A stretch of 64,000 nucleotides of DNA. It comes from Isosphaera pallida ATCC 43644. GTDB taxonomy: Bacteria; Planctomycetota; Planctomycetia; Isosphaerales; Isosphaeraceae. Below the pieces are notes generated by a model, which worked only from the letters and a program-made list of their open reading frames with translations, searched no databases and was not told the DNA's origin. The DNA is taken from NCBI RefSeq assembly GCF_000186345.1, contig NC_014962.1:4368450-4432449 (forward strand), given 5' to 3'. Of this stretch, positions 38,001 through 48,652 are shown one piece after another (positions within the stretch are counted from its first letter, which is position 1; each line of letters begins with the position of its first letter). The position numbers were made by a program, and so were the translations under genes.

Positions 38001-38342
38001 AATTCCCCCCTAACGCGCCAGCCCGTTCGCGGGCGTGGACTCGATCCGCTTCGTTAGATGCTCGTTCGGCGTTCGTTTCCTTCAATTGTTTCCCCAATTC
38101 CTTGGCGATTCAAGCGCGCAACACCTACCGACGCCCCGAAATCGAAGCCTTTGGGGGGGGCCGACGGCACAACACTGACTTTGGCGGAGAGGAGGAACCC
38201 TCGGCGGATCAGTCAACGGATTCGGTTGACCAACCCTATTCCCGCCTGGTTCCCCCATTCTCTCTCTTCTCTCAAAACCGCGGCGGGAGCGATTGGAACA
38301 CGGATGCAAGGACATGGACGTACTGTTGAGATCGGTCCCAGT
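38001..38342. other. Gene-free stretch between the giant gene and the DUF1559 gene
   Basis: 342 bases separating two minus-strand genes. It should hold the promoter or leader of the giant gene (purine-rich TTAGGGGGG close to its start). No other feature was recognised. Confidence 0.4.
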
Positions 38343-39038
38343 TCAACGGGGCTTGGCGAAATTTTCGTTGCGGTCGGCATAGCCCTTGATGGTTTGAGCG
38401 GGAATGAACTCCACATGCCCATCGACGTAAAGATAGTTCGCTCCGCCGACGGTGTGGGTGCGTGTGTTGGGAACCTGGCCGTGGCGGTCAGGTTGGATGT
38501 CGGCCAGGATGCGGTTCCAAGCGCGGCCGTCGATGGTAGAACGAAACCAGTTGCGCGAATGCGTGTGGTCGTTCATGATCGACGGACCGACTCGATCCGA
38601 CACCGTGAAGACCGCGATCGTGGCGTGGGTCGATTCGACATGGTTGATGTTGAGGGCAGCGTCCTCGCCGGGCACCATCAGGTATTCGTTGAAGACGTAG
38701 CTGGAACCCATCTCGCGGACTCGTTCGGGTCCTCTGGGATCAGCCGGGCAAATCCTCACGGCGTCCACGTTTTCCAGATAGGGGGACAGGGTGAAGATCC
38801 AGGAGCGTTCCAGGTTGACGCCAACGGTGTGGGTCGATTCGGGGAAGTTGCCATTGTTGTTAATAACAAAGTGATTCAAGGCGATCCCAATTTGCTTGAG
38901 GTTGTTGGCGCATTGGATTCGGAGGGAGGCGGCACGGGCGGCTTGGACGGCGGGCAGCAACAGGCCTACCAGGACCGCGATGATGGCGATGACCACCAAG
39001 AGTTCAATCAGCGTGAAGCCGCGGCGGTGAGATGTCAT
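38343..39038 (-). CDS. DUF1559 prepilin-like secreted protein
   Basis: 231 residues. The N-terminus [20 protein letters not shown] is a type IV prepilin/type II pseudopilin signal, cleaved between Gly7 and Phe8, followed by [20 protein letters not shown], a hallmark of the planctomycete DUF1559 expansion, and ending with an H-X9-DG-type motif ([13 protein letters not shown]). It is shorter than the usual 300-350 residues. The ATG at 39038 is chosen because the prepilin signal starts there; the frame to 39170 adds unlikely sequence. It lies upstream of the giant gene on the same strand. Confidence 0.92.
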   Translation of the reverse strand: MTSHRRGFTLIELLVVIAIIAVLVGLLLPAVQAARAASLRIQCANNLKQIGIALNHFVINNNGNFPESTHTVGVNLERSWIFTLSPYLENVDAVRICPADPRGPERVREMGSSYVFNEYLMVPGEDAALNINHVESTHATIAVFTVSDRVGPSIMNDHTHSRNWFRSTIDGRAWNRILADIQPDRHGQVPNTRTHTVGGANYLYVDGHVEFIPAQTIKGYADRNENFAKPR

Positions 39039-39190
39039 ACCGGGGGATTCCCTGTCAGAACGAAGAACCAGATCATCATGCTTAGGCTTAGCAGAAAGAA
39101 AGATCGTGGGGATCCCAGCTCGTGTCGGATCCCTGACAACCCCTTTGGTTGAGACTCGTCGGCCCATCACCGCGAGGGTGGGTTGCCGAC

Positions 39191-42100
39191 TCAGTTGGAG
39201 ATCCGTTCCAACCTCAAGGCGTCAGCGATCACCCAGCCGTTGGCGGCGTTGGTGAGTCGGACGGTCAAACTGGTCCCGGTCAGGACGAATGGTCCTCCCA
39301 GGTTGCGCCAGCCGACTCCGGCGTACTGAAAATCGTTGGGCGCGAGCCGTTGGTTGACCGCGATCGAGGCGATCAGGTTGGAGCCGCTTCGGATGGTAAA
39401 CGGGGCATTGGTGGCACGGTTGATCTGAGCGGTCCAGGTGGCGGCCAGGCGATAGGTTCCCGGGGTCAAACCGGAGAAGGTCCAGACTGCCTCAGCCTGA
39501 CCGTTGCCAGAGGGAGCAGCGTGGAGCGACCCATGAAAGCCCGAACCGGCGTAACGGGTGAACCCGGTGGTCTGGAAGCTGGAATCGTCGTTATCGGCCA
39601 GTTGCAGGCCGACCGGCACCAGACGCACCGCGTCGGCTACGACCACGCCGTTGGCGGCGTTGGTCAAGCGGACGATCGCCGAACCGCTTCCCAGGTCGAA
39701 GCGGCCCAACACCTTCCAGGACGACCCGGCGTCCTGAAAATCGTTGGGCGCGAGCCGTTGGTTGATTGTCACGGTGGCCAGACTGGCGTTCCCTTGCTCC
39801 ACCGTAAACGGCGCGTTGGTCGCGCGGTTGGAGCCAGGGGTCCAGGTCACGGCGATCTGATAACGTCCCGGGCTCAGATTTTCAAACATCCAGGTAGCGA
39901 ACCTCGAGCCGGTTCCCGCGGTGGCGAGGCGATGCCCGCCCTGGTGGCCCGAGCCGCTGACCACGGTGAACCCGCTCGACGAAGCGAAGCCCGCGCCGGC
40001 GTCAGCGTCGTCAACCACCCGCGTCAGGTTCGATTCAGCCACGATTCCAGCGACCTGGAAGGTGAAGGGGTTATTGTTGGGATCGTTACTTGTGAATGAG
40101 ACGGAACCACCGAACAAACCGGCGGTGGTCGCGGTCAAACGCAGGGTAAAGCTGGCTGACGCGCCAGGGTTCAACAGGGTGCGGCTGAAGCCGGAGGCGA
40201 CCACGAACCCGTTAGGAACGGTGATCACGGGGTTGAGAATCAAGTTGGCGTTTCCGACGTTGGTCACCACATAAGTCCGCGTCAGGGGATCGCCTAGAAT
40301 CGTGCCCCCGAAGTCGCTTAGACCAACGCCCGAGGCCAGGGTCTGGTCGCCGTCGCGCAGGTCAATCCTGGGCGCTGCGGCGGAGGCGTCAACCGTGCCG
40401 GTCACCAGGAAGCCGAACGGGTTGGCGTCAGGGTCGTTGGTCGGGAACGAAATGGCACCGCTGAAAATCCCGGCGGTTTGGGCCGCGAGTCCCACCGTGA
40501 AGTGAGTCGAACCGCCGGGAGCGACAGTCGTTTGTCCGAAGGGAGACACTAGGACGTATCCAGTCGGCAACGAGATAGGCGAACCCAGTTGGAGCGGACC
40601 GTTGCCACGGTTGAAAACTGTGAACGTTCGTTCAACCATTGAGCCCACTAATGTTGTTCCGAAGGAGACAGGCCCTGAACCATTGGCGATCACCGTCGTT
40701 CCCAGACGAACCTCGATGTCGGGCGTCTGTGTGGGGGTTGAGTTGACCACGCCGGTCAACGTGACGACGTAGGGTGATTCGTCCGGGTCGTTGCTGGTGA
40801 ACGACATGGGGCCGCTGAACGTGCCGGCGCTTTGCGCGTTCAAGCGGACGGTGAAGCTGGTACTGGCTCCAGGTGTGAGAATCAATGCGCCGAAGCCCGA
40901 AATCAGAGTGAACCCGCTGGGAACCGTGATCGTGGGGTTGAGGATGAGGTTGGCGTTGCCCGTGTTGACGATGGTCAAGAGGCGATCGACCGGCGTTCCA
41001 ATGGTGGTGGGGCCAAAGGTGACCGTGCCGGTTCCTGAAGGAATCACGGTGGTTCCCAACCGCAGTTCGGCGTCGGGCGTGGGGGTTGGGTTGACCACGC
41101 CGGTCAACGTGACGACATAGGGCGATTCGTCCGGGTCGTTGCTGGTGAACGACATGGGGCCGCTGAACGTGCCGACCGTCGTGGCGTTCAGACGCACGGT
41201 GAAACTGGTGGACGCGCCGGGAGCCAACGTCGTTTGGCCAAACCCGGCGAGAATGCTGAAGCCGTTGGGCAAACTGATCGAGGGATTGAGGACCAGGTTG
41301 GCGTTGCCGGTGTTGATCACAGTGAAGACACGGCTAAGTGGAACGCCCAGGGTGGTCGTACCGAAGTTGACGCTCCCGGTTCCCGAAGCAATCGGCACGC
41401 CTGCGATTCGCAACTCGACATCGGGCGTAGGAGGCGGCGCGACGGTCCCGGTCAAGGTGACGGTGAACGGGCTGTCGTCCGGGTCGTTGCTGGTGAACGA
41501 CATGGGGCCGCTGAACGTGCCGACCGTCGTGGCGTTCAGACGCACGGTGAAACTGGTGGACGCGCCGGGAGCCAACGTCGTTTGGCCAAACCCGGCGAGA
41601 ATGCTGAAGCCGTTGGGCAAACTGATCGAGGGATTGAGGACCAGGTTGGCGTCGCCGGTGTTGACGATGGTGAAGAGGCGATCGACCGGCGTTCCTAAAG
41701 AAGTTGTGCCGAAGGTCACCGCGGCACCATTATTCAAAACGCCGCCGTTGAACCGCAGCTCGACGTTAGGCGCGGGCGGAACGACCGAGGCGGAGAACTC
41801 AGAGGTGCCATCCGGCCCGGTGGCGGTGGCTGTCACGAGTTCGTTCGCCAAGGTGGGGGTGTTGAGCGTCACATTGATCGAAGCGATTCCCTGGGCGTTG
41901 GTGACGACTTGAGAGCTTCCCAACCAGCGGGTTCCCTCGCCAAAGCCGGTCGGATCAAGGACGGTGTTGGCGTAGAAGTCAATCAGATAGGAGGTGTTAG
42001 GGCGACTTGAGAGCGAACCGACAATCGTGGTCGTGGAGCCGGTGGTCACGGCGTTGAGGGTGGGAAAGTTCTGCAAGCCGTTGGGGCCGGTGTCGTTGTC

Positions 42101-43588
42101 GCCGGGGTCGTTGGGGGTCACGCCGTTGCCGCCCAGATCGATCCCCAGGCCGCCGTTGGAGTGAATCGAGTTGAAGCGGATCGTGTTGCTCAGAGCGGTC
42201 GTCCCGGTGATCGCCACCCCAGCCCCAGCGTTGTGGCTGAGGGTGTTGGTCGAGTTGGGCGGCGCTTGAGTCTCGACGCCAAACGCAAAGGTGATGATGC
42301 AGCTTTCCGAGAAAATGTCCACACCGGGATCGACGCTGCCATTGCCGTTGACGTCGATCCAGGCGGAAGCACGGAAATCAATCTCATAGTATCCCGGCGC
42401 AGTGAAACCCCAATTGTAGTGCAGGTGTCCACCGGCGGTGATGAACGCGCGGTCGTTCGTAGTGATGCCGTCAGCACTGGCCATCCAGACGATCGGGCCG
42501 GCGTCGTCGTTTTGCCAGAGCGAGAAGTGACCAGGTCCGCGGACATCCACCAGATTGAGCGTCATCCAGCGAAAGGCGAGGTTGGACGGCACACGGGGGT
42601 CGTTGGGAATGTAACGGGCCACTAGGGAGGGACTGGTTTCCTGGGTGCCGAGGCCAAGGTAGAGCAGGTTGGGATTTTGCTGTTGGGGAAGACGCCAATA
42701 GGTTTGTCCGGAACCGACGCCAATGAAGTCCCACGTGGTTCCCGCCGGACGATTAGTTCGAGCCTGGGAAGGCACAAAGAGCAAGGTTCGCTGGCCGTAG
42801 GTGAAGGTGTCAGCGTCGCGATCGGCCACACGAGGAAGCCAGCCGTCGGCGGCCAGGTTCAAGGTGAGGTCAACATGCTCGTTGGTTTTCACCACGTCCC
42901 AAGGAATCGGGCCACCGATCGCGTTGCCGTCGGCGTCGCCGACCAGACGAACCCCATCTTGGGCGTTGCCCCGTCCCGGAGCGCCTCCGAGAATGGAGTG
43001 ACCAATGACGGTTTGATCGGCCCCATCTATCACAATCCCTGGGCCATTGAAATTCTGAATGGCCACGCCAACTACCTGATGTTGCGCGCCGACCAGACGA
43101 AGACCGGGAGTCGCGCCGGCGAGTGAACCATCGAGGATGATTTCCGGGCCGAGGGCGTGGGTGTCGCAGGTGAAGAGGGTCTGGGCGCGGCCGTCGATGG
43201 CAACGCGATGATTCGGGTTGGAGAGAGCCGGTAACGCAGTCGTGGGCCGGATCACGAAGGCGTCGGGCTCGGCATCGCCGCCGGGAAGGTTGGAGTCCAC
43301 ATCGACGAAGCCTGGGTCACTCGTAGGAATACGAAAGTCGATGAGCGCAGGTTGATTGGAAGCGTTGGCGTTGAGGATTGCCTGGCGAAGCGAGCCAGGG
43401 CCGGAATCGCTCGTGTTGGTCACAGTGAAAACCACCGACGGCACCACGCGATCCTCCAGGGTCTCAAACCAGGGCGTGTTGTTCACGCGCGGGTGGAAAC
43501 GATGGGCCGCTGAATGGGCCAATTGCGAGGGACGGTCTTTGATACCGCTTGACAAGATGGAGAATACGCGATGGCGGCGGCGAAACAT
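39191..43588 (-). CDS. Surface repeat protein: anchor-M-like domain, five anchor-D-like repeats, two golvesin-like domains
   Basis: 1465 residues. A basic N-terminus leads to [11 protein letters not shown] (about 41-51), the planctomycete extracellular signature. Then [16 protein letters not shown] opens a beta-helix-like part; residues about 231-440 form a choice-of-anchor-M-like domain ([53 protein letters not shown]). About 600-1180 hold five repeats of about 110 residues ([33 protein letters not shown]) of the choice-of-anchor-D type. The last 280 residues are two golvesin-like carbohydrate-binding domains ending [12 protein letters not shown] and [15 protein letters not shown] 43588 is preferred to a TTG at 43630. 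It is probably exported and surface-bound. Confidence 0.88.
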   Translation of the reverse strand: MFRRRHRVFSILSSGIKDRPSQLAHSAAHRFHPRVNNTPWFETLEDRVVPSVVFTVTNTSDSGPGSLRQAILNANASNQPALIDFRIPTSDPGFVDVDSNLPGGDAEPDAFVIRPTTALPALSNPNHRVAIDGRAQTLFTCDTHALGPEIILDGSLAGATPGLRLVGAQHQVVGVAIQNFNGPGIVIDGADQTVIGHSILGGAPGRGNAQDGVRLVGDADGNAIGGPIPWDVVKTNEHVDLTLNLAADGWLPRVADRDADTFTYGQRTLLFVPSQARTNRPAGTTWDFIGVGSGQTYWRLPQQQNPNLLYLGLGTQETSPSLVARYIPNDPRVPSNLAFRWMTLNLVDVRGPGHFSLWQNDDAGPIVWMASADGITTNDRAFITAGGHLHYNWGFTAPGYYEIDFRASAWIDVNGNGSVDPGVDIFSESCIITFAFGVETQAPPNSTNTLSHNAGAGVAITGTTALSNTIRFNSIHSNGGLGIDLGGNGVTPNDPGDNDTGPNGLQNFPTLNAVTTGSTTTIVGSLSSRPNTSYLIDFYANTVLDPTGFGEGTRWLGSSQVVTNAQGIASINVTLNTPTLANELVTATATGPDGTSEFSASVVPPAPNVELRFNGGVLNNGAAVTFGTTSLGTPVDRLFTIVNTGDANLVLNPSISLPNGFSILAGFGQTTLAPGASTSFTVRLNATTVGTFSGPMSFTSNDPDDSPFTVTLTGTVAPPPTPDVELRIAGVPIASGTGSVNFGTTTLGVPLSRVFTVINTGNANLVLNPSISLPNGFSILAGFGQTTLAPGASTSFTVRLNATTVGTFSGPMSFTSNDPDESPYVVTLTGVVNPTPTPDAELRLGTTVIPSGTGTVTFGPTTIGTPVDRLLTIVNTGNANLILNPTITVPSGFTLISGFGALILTPGASTSFTVRLNAQSAGTFSGPMSFTSNDPDESPYVVTLTGVVNSTPTQTPDIEVRLGTTVIANGSGPVSFGTTLVGSMVERTFTVFNRGNGPLQLGSPISLPTGYVLVSPFGQTTVAPGGSTHFTVGLAAQTAGIFSGAISFPTNDPDANPFGFLVTGTVDASAAAPRIDLRDGDQTLASGVGLSDFGGTILGDPLTRTYVVTNVGNANLILNPVITVPNGFVVASGFSRTLLNPGASASFTLRLTATTAGLFGGSVSFTSNDPNNNPFTFQVAGIVAESNLTRVVDDADAGAGFASSSGFTVVSGSGHQGGHRLATAGTGSRFATWMFENLSPGRYQIAVTWTPGSNRATNAPFTVEQGNASLATVTINQRLAPNDFQDAGSSWKVLGRFDLGSGSAIVRLTNAANGVVVADAVRLVPVGLQLADNDDSSFQTTGFTRYAGSGFHGSLHAAPSGNGQAEAVWTFSGLTPGTYRLAATWTAQINRATNAPFTIRSGSNLIASIAVNQRLAPNDFQYAGVGWRNLGGPFVLTGTSLTVRLTNAANGWVIADALRLERISN
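41127..41304. repeat. 178-bp perfect direct repeat, copy A
   Basis: Identical over its whole length to 41475-41652, offset by 348 bases. Both copies encode the same part of two neighbouring anchor-D-like repeats in the surface protein. Silent positions are identical too, which indicates recent duplication or gene conversion. Confidence 0.95.
41475..41652. repeat. 178-bp perfect direct repeat, copy B
   Basis: Identical partner of 41127-41304. Outside these limits the two repeat units differ at many positions, so the identical tract ends inside the coding unit rather than at domain borders. Confidence 0.95.
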
Positions 43589-43808
43589 GGCGGGTCGATC
43601 CTGGCCGGACGTGCGTGGAAACGTGAGCAAAGGGTCCGCGGCTGGAGCCGAAACAACGTGGACGGCCCGCGCCGCCGTTTACCCCGTCGCAACGACGGAA
43701 AGGAACGACGACACGGGCAAGGAAAACGAAACGACCTGGCGAGAATACCACAAGCGTCTAGGATCAATGAAACGAGAAATCCTCATCGTCCTTGACGCTC
43801 ATTTGGGA

Positions 43809-46800
43809 TCAACCGCGCCGTTGAAACGCCGGGACGAAGCGCGAAGTCGGTGAAAGGTCCCATCTCGCGGCAACGGGTCGCGGGCGGTTCCGGTTGGCAA
43901 GCAGCGCGTTGAGCGTTGCCAGATCGCGGCGGTTGACCCCACCTTGTCCGTTCAGATCGGCCCGCGTTCGCATCAGGGGATTCATTGCGAGCGGGGGACG
44001 GCGAATGGCGCGTTGGAGAACCTGACGATCCCGCTGGTTTACCACGCCGTCGCCATTGACATCGCCGCGCAGCAGGTTGGTCTGGAAGACCGCCGAGCCG
44101 CCCACGAGGGCACTATGGGTGATGGTTAGCGTGTAGAGGCCATCCAGCCGCCAGATTGGCGTGGTCATGGTCATGGTCTGGAAAGCGGCGTCGAACGAGA
44201 TGGTGTTCAACGTCACCGATCTTCCCAGAGGATCGACCAACGAGACGGTCGCGGCTTCAGGATTGACCAGCGGTCGGTCAAACGTCAGTTCCAAGCCGCG
44301 CGTCGCGGTCCACGGCAGGGTCGAGACACCTTGGGGATTTTGAACCCCATTGAAGATATCGGCGCGACGATTGCCGAAGAGCGCGACGACTCTCTCCAGG
44401 ACCGTAGTGGACGGAGGTGGAGGAGGCGGGGTGGAAATGATGGTGAATTCAGTGGTCGCACCTGCCGCCAAAGGTACGCTGGTCTGAATATCCACTACTG
44501 GGAATCCCGTAGTGGTCTCGACCCCAAAGACAAACGCGGTGGGTTCCGAGACCACCCGCCGCCCCTCGGCGTCCAGGAAACTCGCCTGGAAGATCACCCG
44601 GTAAACCCCCGGCGCCGTGAATCCTAGGTTGTAATGAACGTGCGTTCCAGAGGGCACGATCACCTTGTCGTCTTCGTTCAGGCCGTTGGCGGTTGAGACC
44701 CAAACCAGTGGCCCCTCGTCGCCTGAAGCCCAGATTGAGAACTGGCCGGGACCGTCCACCCCAACCACTTGGAAGGTGACCCATGGTTGGGCGGTTGAAA
44801 TCACCCGGGAGTCAGTTTCGACATACGAACCGACCGCTCCCGTAGGCAAATCCTCGGTCGAAAAGCCGGGGAAGACCAGGTTGGGATTGGCGTTTTGAGG
44901 CAGACGCCAGTAGGTCGCGCCGGGCTGGACCCCGATGAAGTCGAACGCCGCATCTGCGGGACGAGTGGTCAGCGCCATCGGGCCAACGAAGATCAAGGCG
45001 GCGTCGGGTTTGAAGACGACGTCGTTGGTGTCGTCGTGGATCTTGAGTTCGAGTTCGCCGTCCTCCTGTTCGACCTCGAAATCCAGATGGACCTGATCCA
45101 GCACCCTGCGTCCTAGTCCGGTCTGGACCACCGACAGAGCATACGCGCCCGGGATGGTGGTCAGCGGAGCCAGGCCACTCAAGGTCCAGGTTCGGCCGCC
45201 GTCGGTGCTGGTCAGATTTTCCGAGCCGGTCAGCAGGTTGGGGCCGCCGTCGCGGGTTAAGCTCAGGTCGGCGAGGCTCAGACCGCGTACTGGGCGGTCG
45301 AATCGGATTGTCGCCTGTTGAGGGGCGTTCCTTCCCGAGGGGATCGGGTCGATCGCCACGATCGGAGCCGGCGCGGGGGTTGGATCGGTGATCGTAAAGC
45401 GAGCCGGTACCGCCTGGGTGATCGGCGCGCCGGTTAGGTCGAAGACGCCGAAGCCGCTTTCGGACTCCACGCCGAACAGGTATGTGAATGGCGCGCTGAC
45501 GATCGTTTGCCCCGTGAGCGGATCGCGCGCTGAAGCGGTCACAATCACTTCATAGAGACCGGGTTGGGAAAAGCCCCAGTTCACATGGCGATGGGTTCCA
45601 GACAACAGCAAGAAACGGTCGGTCTCGTCCAGACCGTCCAGGGTGGAGACCCAGAGGATTGGTCCGTCGTCGCTCGAGGTCCAGATTGAGAATTCGCCAG
45701 GGCCGTTGACCTGGACGACCTGAAACGAGACCCACGGGAAGGCGGACGCTTCCGGAACACTCTCGACCCGCACCGCATCAGCCAGCACGATCGAGCCGGC
45801 TTGGGCGTCGTTGCTCAACACGACCCGCAAGACGCCGCTGGTGACGTTGAATGGTCCCGTCAACTCATGCCACATCGCGCCCCGATCGTTAATGGAGGCG
45901 GGCGACCTGGTTTGATCGACGAACTCCACCCCCAAGGGAATCGAGCCGTCGAAGATTTGGAAACGCGCGTTGGGGGCGGCGGTGAAGTCGGCCACCCAGG
46001 TCAGGGCGATTCTCTGGAGTCCCGGCGTGACGTTGAAGACCCATTCGACGGTCTGGCTACCGTCACCCGCCTCGATGGCCAGTAACGACCCATTAAAACC
46101 TTGACCGATCTGAGTCAACCAACCACTTGTGGCGGTGAATCCAGTTTCGCCGTCGTCACTCACCAACGTGATGCTGACAGGTTTAACGCGAGGATCGGTT
46201 TCAACATACGAACCAACCGCCTCGGCCGTCATTCCCTCGGTGGAAATCCCCAAGAACGGTAAATTGGGGTTGTCGGTTTGGGGTAGACGCCAGTAGGTCG
46301 CGCCCGCTTCCACACCGATGAAGTCGAACGCCACATCAGACGGACGTGGGGTTCGCGCAATTGGTCCCGCGAAAAACACGACCTGGTCCGAAGGAAGAAT
46401 CCTTTCATGATCATGGTCATGATGGTCATGGTCATGATGATCATCGTGATCATGATCTTCCAAAATCGCTCCAAGGGTCCAAACGCCTCGGTTGAGCCTC
46501 ATATCGAGGTCGGCATGTCCCGCGGAGTGCAACGTCGCGCCCACGCCTCGGGGCGAGATTGTCAGAATGTAATTGCCAGGCCGCTCGGTGAGGCTCTCCA
46601 AACCGTCAAGGGTCCACGTGATCTCGTCGTCTGTGATCAGGGTCTCTCGACCCGTGAGCAAATTGGGACCGCCATCGCGGGTTAAGCTCAGGTCGCCGAG
46701 ATCGAAGCCGGTCACTGGCTGATCGAATTGAATGACCGCCTGACCGATCGGGTTCGCTCCCGAAGCGATCGGCAACACCCGACCCGTGGTCAACAGGGTG

Positions 46801-46886
46801 CGGGTTTCCAGAGAGAACACCATCGGCGTCCAGAAACGTCGCGTCCGAATCGAGCGACGAACGCCGGAGAGTCCAAGTCGGATCAT
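43809..46886 (-). CDS. Dockerin-tailed surface protein with two anchor-M-like modules and a His/Asp run
   Basis: 1025 residues. The basic N-terminus ends in FSLETRTLLTTG, the planctomycete extracellular signature. Two modules follow. Each has an Ig-like part (FDQPVTGFDLGDLSLTRDGG and FDRPVRGLSLADLSLTRDGG) and an anchor-M-like domain (FDFIGVEAGATYWRLPQTDN and FDFIGVQPGATYWRLPQNAN). Module 1 carries a 17-residue His/Asp run (about 144-160) and has a golvesin-like domain inserted into its anchor-M domain. The C-terminus is a type I dockerin pair (GDVNGDGVVNQRDRQVL and ADLNGQGGVNRRDLATLNAL). ATG 46886 is preferred to a TTG at 46958. It lies 220 bases upstream of the other surface gene on the same strand. 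Confidence 0.88.
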   Translation of the reverse strand: MIRLGLSGVRRSIRTRRFWTPMVFSLETRTLLTTGRVLPIASGANPIGQAVIQFDQPVTGFDLGDLSLTRDGGPNLLTGRETLITDDEITWTLDGLESLTERPGNYILTISPRGVGATLHSAGHADLDMRLNRGVWTLGAILEDHDHDDHHDHDHHDHDHERILPSDQVVFFAGPIARTPRPSDVAFDFIGVEAGATYWRLPQTDNPNLPFLGISTEGMTAEAVGSYVETDPRVKPVSITLVSDDGETGFTATSGWLTQIGQGFNGSLLAIEAGDGSQTVEWVFNVTPGLQRIALTWVADFTAAPNARFQIFDGSIPLGVEFVDQTRSPASINDRGAMWHELTGPFNVTSGVLRVVLSNDAQAGSIVLADAVRVESVPEASAFPWVSFQVVQVNGPGEFSIWTSSDDGPILWVSTLDGLDETDRFLLLSGTHRHVNWGFSQPGLYEVIVTASARDPLTGQTIVSAPFTYLFGVESESGFGVFDLTGAPITQAVPARFTITDPTPAPAPIVAIDPIPSGRNAPQQATIRFDRPVRGLSLADLSLTRDGGPNLLTGSENLTSTDGGRTWTLSGLAPLTTIPGAYALSVVQTGLGRRVLDQVHLDFEVEQEDGELELKIHDDTNDVVFKPDAALIFVGPMALTTRPADAAFDFIGVQPGATYWRLPQNANPNLVFPGFSTEDLPTGAVGSYVETDSRVISTAQPWVTFQVVGVDGPGQFSIWASGDEGPLVWVSTANGLNEDDKVIVPSGTHVHYNLGFTAPGVYRVIFQASFLDAEGRRVVSEPTAFVFGVETTTGFPVVDIQTSVPLAAGATTEFTIISTPPPPPPSTTVLERVVALFGNRRADIFNGVQNPQGVSTLPWTATRGLELTFDRPLVNPEAATVSLVDPLGRSVTLNTISFDAAFQTMTMTTPIWRLDGLYTLTITHSALVGGSAVFQTNLLRGDVNGDGVVNQRDRQVLQRAIRRPPLAMNPLMRTRADLNGQGGVNRRDLATLNALLANRNRPRPVAARWDLSPTSRFVPAFQRRG
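46404..46459 (-). repeat. Low-complexity His/Asp codon tract
   Basis: A run of GAT/GAC and CAT/CAC codons encodes DHDHDDHHDHDHHDHDH (nine His, eight Asp) at the base of the first anchor-M-like domain. The second module has ordinary sequence (LELKIHDDTNDVV) in the same place. Likely a metal-binding segment; the repeat is prone to slippage in units of six bases. Confidence 0.9.
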
Positions 46887-47352
46887 AGATTGATTGTTCT
46901 CAACAGAGGTGGAATGACTCGTGAGGCGCGTCCTGATCCGCCACGATCGGGAAACCAACGATCACCAACGACTCATAGGGCGGTGGTTCTCAGTCGTTGA
47001 CACTTTGACACTTTGCGCGACTCAAGGCGACTCGGTCTCCATTCCTTCGCCAACCTGACCCGCCATTTTCAAAACCGCAATCTCAGTATCACAGACCGAC
47101 TCGGTGCTGTCCAGTCCTTGTTGAGAATTCATTCGCGGTTTTAGTTAATTTGGGAGGAGTTGCGGTCGGTTTGCTGAGGCAAGCACCCATTTCCTGTGAC
47201 TGGGCGATCTTGCCGGGTCGCGTGATTGCGAGCGACGATAGGTCGATCATCGACGCCACGCCACCGACCAGCGTTCTTGGCTGTGGTTTTTTGTTTTGTT
47301 TGTGGCACGAGAGGAGGTTGACGATTGAAATCACTCTTTGGGGCTTTTGTAC
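46887..47352. other. Gene-free stretch upstream of the dockerin-tailed protein
   Basis: 466 bases with no supported gene. It contains a short tandem TTGACACT-TTGACACT (about 46999-47014) on the plus strand and an AT-rich patch at 47275-47350 just past tRNA-Arg. The promoter of the dockerin protein gene must lie here on the minus strand, but I cannot place it. Confidence 0.4.
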
Positions 47353-47426
<74 letters not shown>

Positions 47427-47467
47427 GTGAGTTGGAGTAGTCCGGCGTCTTGAATCCGGACACAAAA

Positions 47468-47496
47468 ATTATCTCGACCGGGGGACGCACTGTCAA
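47468..47496 (-). promoter_or_regulatory. Sigma-70-type promoter of tRNA-Arg
   Basis: On the minus strand, TTGACA (47491-47496), a 17-base spacer, then GATAAT (47468-47473). The tRNA 5' end is 41 bases beyond the -10 box. The -35 box starts five bases after the antitoxin stop codon. Confidence 0.85.
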
Positions 47497-47500
47497 GCGG

Positions 47501-47887
47501 TTAGCGCCGCCGTCGGGGTTTGGCAACATGGTCGGAGTTGGTTTTGCGGTGGTTGTCTGGCTTGGGGGTAGGGGCCGTGGAGGATTCGGATTCGCTTTGA
47601 CCCTCGCTCGGTGGGTCGCCAAGACGTTGCAGGGCGATGTCGGGTGGATCGCCTCCCAGGAGAACGCTGAGTTGAAGACCGACCAACGCCTCGCTAGGCC
47701 GAGGGCTGTGTTGGATCATCTCCAAGTAGGCGTTGGCCCCCACCAATACGGCGCGTGGTTTGCCGTGAACGGTGAGGACGTAACGCACCTCATCGCTTTT
47801 CAATTCGTCTAGAACGTGTTTGAGCTTCTGGTGAAGTTCACGGCTCCCGATAATTCGCACCGGGGACTCCGTCGAGCGACGACTCAT
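47501..47887 (-). CDS. Phd/YefM-type antitoxin, solitary
   Basis: 128 residues. The N-terminal domain RIIGSRELHQKLKHVLDELK, then RYVLTVHGKPRAVLVGANAY, matches the Phd/YefM DNA-binding antitoxin fold. The C-terminal 45 residues, which would bind a toxin, are low-complexity (Ser/Pro/basic). ATG 47887 is preferred to a TTG at 48001. No toxin frame lies on either side: it sits between tRNA-Ala and tRNA-Arg on the same strand. It may be an orphan regulator or a remnant. Confidence 0.8.
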   Translation of the reverse strand: MSRRSTESPVRIIGSRELHQKLKHVLDELKSDEVRYVLTVHGKPRAVLVGANAYLEMIQHSPRPSEALVGLQLSVLLGGDPPDIALQRLGDPPSEGQSESESSTAPTPKPDNHRKTNSDHVAKPRRRR

Positions 47888-48085
47888 GTGACGAGGCGGC
47901 TCCCTCGGGACACGAACGACGACCCACGCGCCGAGACCGTCGCGGCGCGGTGTGAGGGCGTCGATGGGTTCGATTCGGCTGGCGTGCGGCTGCCCGGTCA
48001 AAACTCAAACGTCAACTCGGCGGAAGGCCGAAGAACGGCGGGAAGGAGAGGACCAGAACCGAAAATCCCGCCGCGATGTGGAGAA

Positions 48086-48158
<73 letters not shown>

Positions 48159-48180
48159 GGCAAATTAGATGACATTCCCC

Positions 48181-48208
48181 ATCATACTGGATCGGTCGGG
48201 GCTGTCAA
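48181..48208 (-). promoter_or_regulatory. Sigma-70-type promoter of tRNA-Ala
   Basis: On the minus strand, TTGACA (48203-48208), a 16-base spacer, then TATGAT (48181-48186). The tRNA 5' end lies 22 bases beyond the -10 box, giving a short leader. Confidence 0.85.
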
Positions 48209-48652
48209 CGGTTCGCTCCACCCGCCGGTTTTTTTTCGACCCGCCCCGCTCCTCGTCACCCGGTATCCTGACCTCTGGTTCACCTTTTCTCGGCTCGCGC
48301 CACTTGGCGCTTCCACCATTCGACAACCCGGCACGACTTGACTTGCCGGACGTTCCGCCACGGAAGGCCGCCAACGGCGACCCATCCCGCCTCACCAATC
48401 ATCCGAACCAACGCGAACAGTCCAACGACCACGGACCACGCCACGCTAAAACCGGCGACGACCTATGCCATCGCCGCTGCCGTTTCCATGATCGTCCTCG
48501 AAGTGAATCCCAAGGTCTCTGACAGAATGTCCAAAGGCCGCCAATCCTGACTCAAGCCGGATGAACGCGAGCTTGCTCTTTTGAAATTCCTTTGATCTTT
48601 GCGGAGGAGAAGATGAGAAAACAGCCGTCCTTGATTTTCTCCAGCGACGCGC

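Noticed and set aside
40770-41700. Regularly spaced repeats that could suggest a CRISPR array or insertion element
   Set aside because: The repeats are long, in frame and encode anchor-D-like protein units; spacers are not unique short sequences and there are no cas or transposase genes.
39149-41912. Several plus-strand frames up to 316 codons over the surface repeat protein
   Set aside because: They mirror the tandem repeats of the minus-strand gene (the same peptide phrase recurs three times), as expected for antisense shadows.
46999-47014. Tandem TTGACACT as a plus-strand promoter -35 element
   Set aside because: No -10 box follows at a suitable distance and no plus-strand gene lies downstream before the minus-strand tRNA genes.
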